Assembly: GCF_030052815.1 (NCBI RefSeq) | Contig: NC_079495.1 | Coordinates: 56,832,773 to 56,896,772 of the forward strand | DNA length: 64,000 nt | Reading direction: 5' to 3' | Origin: Hevea brasiliensis | Lineage: Eukaryota; Streptophyta; Magnoliopsida; Malpighiales; Euphorbiaceae | Shown here: piece after piece, positions 60,111 through 64,000 of the stretch | Layout: every line of letters starts with the position of its first letter | How positions within the stretch are numbered: position 1 is the stretch's first letter | The notes under the pieces: generated by a model | The model's database searches: none | What the model saw: the letters and a program-made list of their open reading frames with translations, nothing else | Told to the model about the DNA's origin: nothing | Made by a program: the position numbers and the translations under genes

Positions 60111-61500
60111 TAGCAGCTTGTAGTAACGAGATATTAGACTCTGGGTTGGCAAAAGCTCAACTGTTGAAGCTTTAGCCATAGGATCTAAATCTTTATACAT
60201 GTGTAGATATGTTTTGTATTTAAATAAGATTTTACATGTACCTGATGCCTTTTAAGAACATTATTTCTATATCTAGTTTGACTAGAGATGGTTATGAATT
60301 TAGTTCATAAATGATGTTTGCAATATTTATTTTGGAAATAAATATGTTAGTTCAGGTTATATGCATAATCAGCTTTATTATCTAGATAATAATGTTAAAT
60401 ATAAATCTAATGCAAGCAATCTAAAAGAATGCAATGCCATGGTGAAAATCAACTCAAGTTCAAAAATATATATTTGGCACTTAAGGTTAGGTCATGTTGC
60501 AAAAAAATAGGATTGCTAAACTGGAGAAATGGGGATTCTATCCTCATTGGGTTCTGAACCTACTATAACCTGTGAATCCTGCCTTCAGGGTAAAATGACT
60601 AGATCACCCTTTGTTGGACAAGGGCTAAGAGCTGAAAATATTTTGGAGCTAATATATAGTGATGTATGTGGTCCATTTAAAGAAATGGCCAGAGGCAGTT
60701 TTCATTGTTTTATTACCTTTACTGATGATAAATCAAGGTTTGGGTATTTGTATTTTATGAAATACAAACATGAATCCTTTAAAAAGTTCAAAGAATTTAA
60801 ATCTGAAGTAAAAAATCAAACAGGAAAAAGTATTAAAGCTCTTCGATCAGATCGTGGAGGTAAATACTTGAGTATTGAATTTGATAAATACTTGAGAAAG
60901 CATGGCATTGTTTTCCAGCTGACTCCTCTAGGAACACCACAGCTAAATGGTGTATCTAAAAGGAGAAATCTTACCCTATTGGATATGGTACGTAGTATGA
61001 TGAGCTATACTGATATGCTAATTTCCTTTTGAGGATTTGCATTAGGATCAGCTTTGTATATTCTGAATAGGATTCCATCAAAATCAGTTTCTTCCACACC
61101 TTATGAGATATGGCATGGAAGAAAACCAAGTCTTAAGCATGTTAAGATTTGGGATTGTCCAGCTTATATCAAAAAGCTGAACACTGATAAATTAAAAACC
61201 AGATCAGAAAAGGGTCGATTTATTGGATATCCAAAAGATAGTTTTGGATATTATTTTATTTGCCTAAATCACAAAAGGTTATGATAAGTAGAGATGTCAC
61301 ATTTCTTGAACAATAGTTTGTTCAAGAAGGAGGCAAAGGAAGGCAAATAGAATTAGAATTAGAGAATTTTAACCAACCAATAGATTAGATGGATATAGAT
61401 CCATCTAGTCAACCTACACCTATTAATGAAACATCTACACGTATTCCTCGCAGATTAACCAGGATATCTCACCCAACAGTGAGATATGATTTTCTTCATG
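60111..61500 (+). pseudogene. Copia 3 protease remnant and integrase, broken
   Basis: From 60111 the second half of the protease region is readable through shifts. Open frame 60529-61032 has the integrase zinc pair CESC and the core (SDVCGPF, RSDRGGKY, GTPQLNGVSKRRN), where the catalytic Glu of GVSERRN is Lys. A TGA follows near 61030. Frame 61054-61284 gives the integrase end (MYILNRIPSKSVSSTPYEIW, GYPKDSFGYYF). Shifts and stops fill the linker to 61500. Clearly non-functional. Confidence 0.85.
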
Positions 61501-62336
61501 AAGAAAACAAGAGTTGTCTACTCATGAAAAAGTAGATCATGGAGATGTTCCACTTACTTATGAAGAAGCTATATCAGATATAGACTCTTCAAAATGGATT
61601 GATGCTATAAAATCCGAGATTGATTCCATGTATAAGAATCAAGTTTGGGATCTTGTTGACCCACCTGAAGGTATTGTACCTATAGGAAACAAATGGGTTT
61701 TCAAGAAGAAAATTGGTTCTGATGGAAAAGTAGAGACCTATAAAGCAAGGCTAGTAGCGAAAGGGTTTTGGCAAAGGCAAGGAATCGACTATGAGGAGAT
61801 TTTCTCGCATATTGCCATGCTTAAATCAATTAGGATTTTATTAGCAATAGTTGCATACTATGATTATGAGATTTAACAGATGAATGTCAAAATAGCTTTT
61901 CTCAATGGATACATTGAAGAAAACATTTTCATAGAATAACCTAGGGGTTTTTGAATCCCAAGATGGTTCCAAAGTGCACAAGCTAAAGTGATCAATTTAT
62001 GGGTTAAAACAAGTTTCGAGGAGTTGGAACATCCGTTTTGATGAAGCCATTAAGTCATTTGGTTTTATAAAAAATGAGGATGAGCCATGTATATATAAGA
62101 AAGTTAATGATAGTGCTATCACTTTCCTTGTCTTATAAGTGGATGATATTCTATTGATAGGTAATGACACAGGTATGTTGACAATTGTAAAGGTATGGTT
62201 GTCAAATACATTCTCCATGAAAGACTTAGAGGAGACAACCTATATTCTTGGGATTCGCATCTATAGAGATAGAGCGAAAAGAATAATTGGTTTATCCCAA
62301 AGTTTATACTTGGAAAAGGTGTTAAAGAGGTTTAAC
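61501..62336 (+). pseudogene. Copia 3 reverse transcriptase, N-terminal half
   Basis: Frame 61514-61876 holds PLTYEEAISDIDSSKWIDAI, GNKWVFKKKIGSDGKV and YKARLVAKGF, ending at a TAA (YEI*). Stops follow through the palm. The catalytic box survives as VDDILLIGND at 62139 onward, but the Tyr before it sits next to a TAA. It ends after YLEKVLKRFN at the insertion of Copia 4. Confidence 0.85.
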
Positions 62337-64000
62337 TGAAGGAATGGAAGCGTGAAAAACAAAAGTTTATACCATTAAATTCAAAAATTTTCACCTAGGG
62401 TCACATGCATCATGCAAGATTTATTTTTATCTATTTGATTTCAATGATAAACAACATATTAAAACTCTTTTAATATGTTTTTTGATCAGTATTTGCCATT
62501 TAAGATTTTAAAATTAATCATATTAATTTTAGAACCCTAGATTAAATCAAGAACGATTACACTAACCTCTTGATGCACTACAGCGTATTTGCGCCTTTAA
62601 GATTCGTTTTCAGGACACTAAATATTGTCCCTCTAGCTTGTCCACACCAAGAACACCTATGGCAGCCCTTGAACAGCTTCTAAAGCTTTTTTTATTATTT
62701 AGAAATTCAAGTTCTGCCTTTTAAGAGATTAAAGATGTAAACAGGACACTAGAAACAATTTCTAGTATTTTTAATTCAAGAGATTGATGGCTAATCTCTT
62801 TGAATTGATGAGAGATGAATAGGAAGAGAGGGAGAGCTTCAAAATGGAGTGATCAAGGATGTGTGGCTGCTGGTTGTTATATTTTTAATTCATAACGACA
62901 CTTATATAACTAGGTTAACCCATTAAACCCTTGCCACATGTTACCCTTTGATTAGCTCTAGGTTTAAGTGACCCAATCACATTGTGCCAACTGTCAAACC
63001 TATATTTAATCTTGATTTTAATCATCTTACATGATTAAAAAACATTTGGCAAGCTTATGTGTAATCCCATGTGTCACCATCTCATGGTGCCACGTGTCAT
63101 ACTGCGAAATGACCAAAATGCCCCTGTGTCTTAATTTTGAGTTCTTAACCCAAAATAATTATTTCTCTTCTTCTAATCAATTTATATCAAAAATAAATTA
63201 ATTAATTAATCTCTATTAATTAATTTCTCATTAATTAAATTCATATTTAAACACTTTAAATATAAATTTAACTTATACTATACATCCAATAATCTAAATT
63301 TGGTTTCAAGTCATGCTAGGGACTTTGCAATCTAATTGCAAACCAAACCTATTTAATTAATCAATTAAACTCTTTAATTAATTAATTAAATCATATTTAA
63401 TTAGGTGATAACTTGTGTATGTGTGTGACTTACTAGGCTCATCACTAATTGGCAATGAGATATGATATCAATTCTTAATACCATCAGAACTCTTTCTTAC
63501 CATAAATGATTTCTCTAAATCATTTTATGCACCTCATAGACCATGGTTAACACCTAGCATAGCATGCCATGGCCACCCAATTAGTAATAAGGTTTACCTT
63601 AAATGAACCTATAATTATATGTTACCATGCATTGGAATCTCTCTATTACAAAATCCCAACTCAAACTGGAGTCATGGTTTATGTCAAACTCCATTTGCTA
63701 TGAATATTATGTTCTCTTTTAATTCCAGTTCTTGATTAAAAAGATTTTCTCATCAGAAACTCTTTTCTGAATAAATCTATCTGTCCTGGCCAGGAACTTG
63801 AAACATCAAGAATAATTAAATGAACATAGGATTTTATCTCTATTTACTTAGAGGAACAGATTCCATCTTGATCAACATCTACCTCCATATATAACTAGGA
63901 GGAGCCAAGACATGCCCATATACCCATACACATTACAAGTATGAAAGCAGTATCAAACTCAAACTACCTATATACAAGATAACTGTGCTATCTCAGGTTT
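62337..64000 (-). mobile_element. Copia 4 LTR (cut by window end)
   Basis: A minus-oriented LTR starting TGAAGGAATGGAAGCG on the plus strand, collinear with 22100-23740 and 29539-31180. About 1.66 of 2.1 kb is visible, so it may be a solo LTR or the 3' LTR of a whole element. 17-mer (complement of 63107-63123) and G-box CACGTG (63091-63096) present. The predicted duplication is TTAAC (62332-62336); its partner is outside. Confidence 0.92.

Larger units (their letters stand above)
55596..62336 (+). mobile_element. Copia 3, 5' LTR to mid-RT, degenerate
   Basis: Same order as Copia 2: LTR, primer site, leader, Gag, integrase, RT, but with many stops and small deletions, so older than Copias 1 and 2. 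It breaks off after KVLKRFN in RT, where a Copia LTR in the opposite direction begins exactly at its terminus TGAAGG. That is a nested insertion, and the remainder of Copia 3 should lie beyond the window. The predicted left duplication is TGTAC. Confidence 0.92.

Overview
This is AT-rich plant nuclear DNA, very probably from a eudicot, made almost wholly of nested LTR retrotransposons. I found no intact host gene, rRNA, tRNA or CRISPR array. The plant call rests on Ty1/copia Gag-Pol of the TNT1-94 type, Ty3/gypsy elements of chromovirus (Tekay-like) type with 3.4 to 4.8 kb LTRs, and primer sites matching initiator-Met tRNA (TGGTATCAGAGC). The species cannot be named from this window. Element names below (Gypsy A, Gypsy 2, Gypsy B, Copia 1-4) are my own labels.

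Left part (1-16692). Gypsy A (+) has the end of its 5' LTR at 1-1636, a 1.2 kb internal region that keeps gag but has lost almost all of pol, and a complete 4844 bp 3' LTR (2818-7661). It sits beside an inverted fragment of its own LTR family (7662-8697). A poorly assigned stretch (8698-9324) leads into Gypsy 2 (-), which has gag-pol with several breaks, a truncated integrase, and a 3408 bp 5' LTR (13285-16692).

Middle (16693-22099). An LTR fragment (+) is split by a 3970 bp solo LTR (16984-20953, duplication TTGCT). A short Gypsy A-like LTR tail (21312-21750) follows, and then the 3' LTR of Gypsy B begins.

Right part (21744-55595 and beyond). One old minus-strand element, Gypsy B, is the scaffold. 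Its 3' LTR is split by Copia 1 (-, 22100-31643, duplication AAACC). Its internal region is split by Copia 2 (+, 35474-45442, duplication CTCCT) and by a gypsy solo LTR (45830-49420, duplication GCATT). Its 5' LTR is split by a solo Copia LTR (52888-54961, duplication TGAGC) and by Copia 3 (+, from 55596). Copia 3 is in turn cut inside its reverse transcriptase by a fourth Copia LTR (-, 62337 to the window end).

Each Copia copy carries, or once carried, a single-frame Gag-Pol in the order Gag, zinc knuckle, protease, integrase, reverse transcriptase, RNase H, preceded by a long repeat-rich leader. All copies have stops or deletions. Copia 2 is the best preserved, with six in-frame stops. Gypsy order is Gag, zinc knuckles, protease, RT, RNase H, integrase. 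I saw no new defence or metabolic system. The most interesting signals are structural: a sense-oriented 17-mer shared by Copia and Gypsy LTRs, decayed arrays of a ~200 bp module in every Gypsy LTR, a 35 bp palindromic minisatellite in the Copia leaders, and local CAG/CTG-centred differences that look like read errors.
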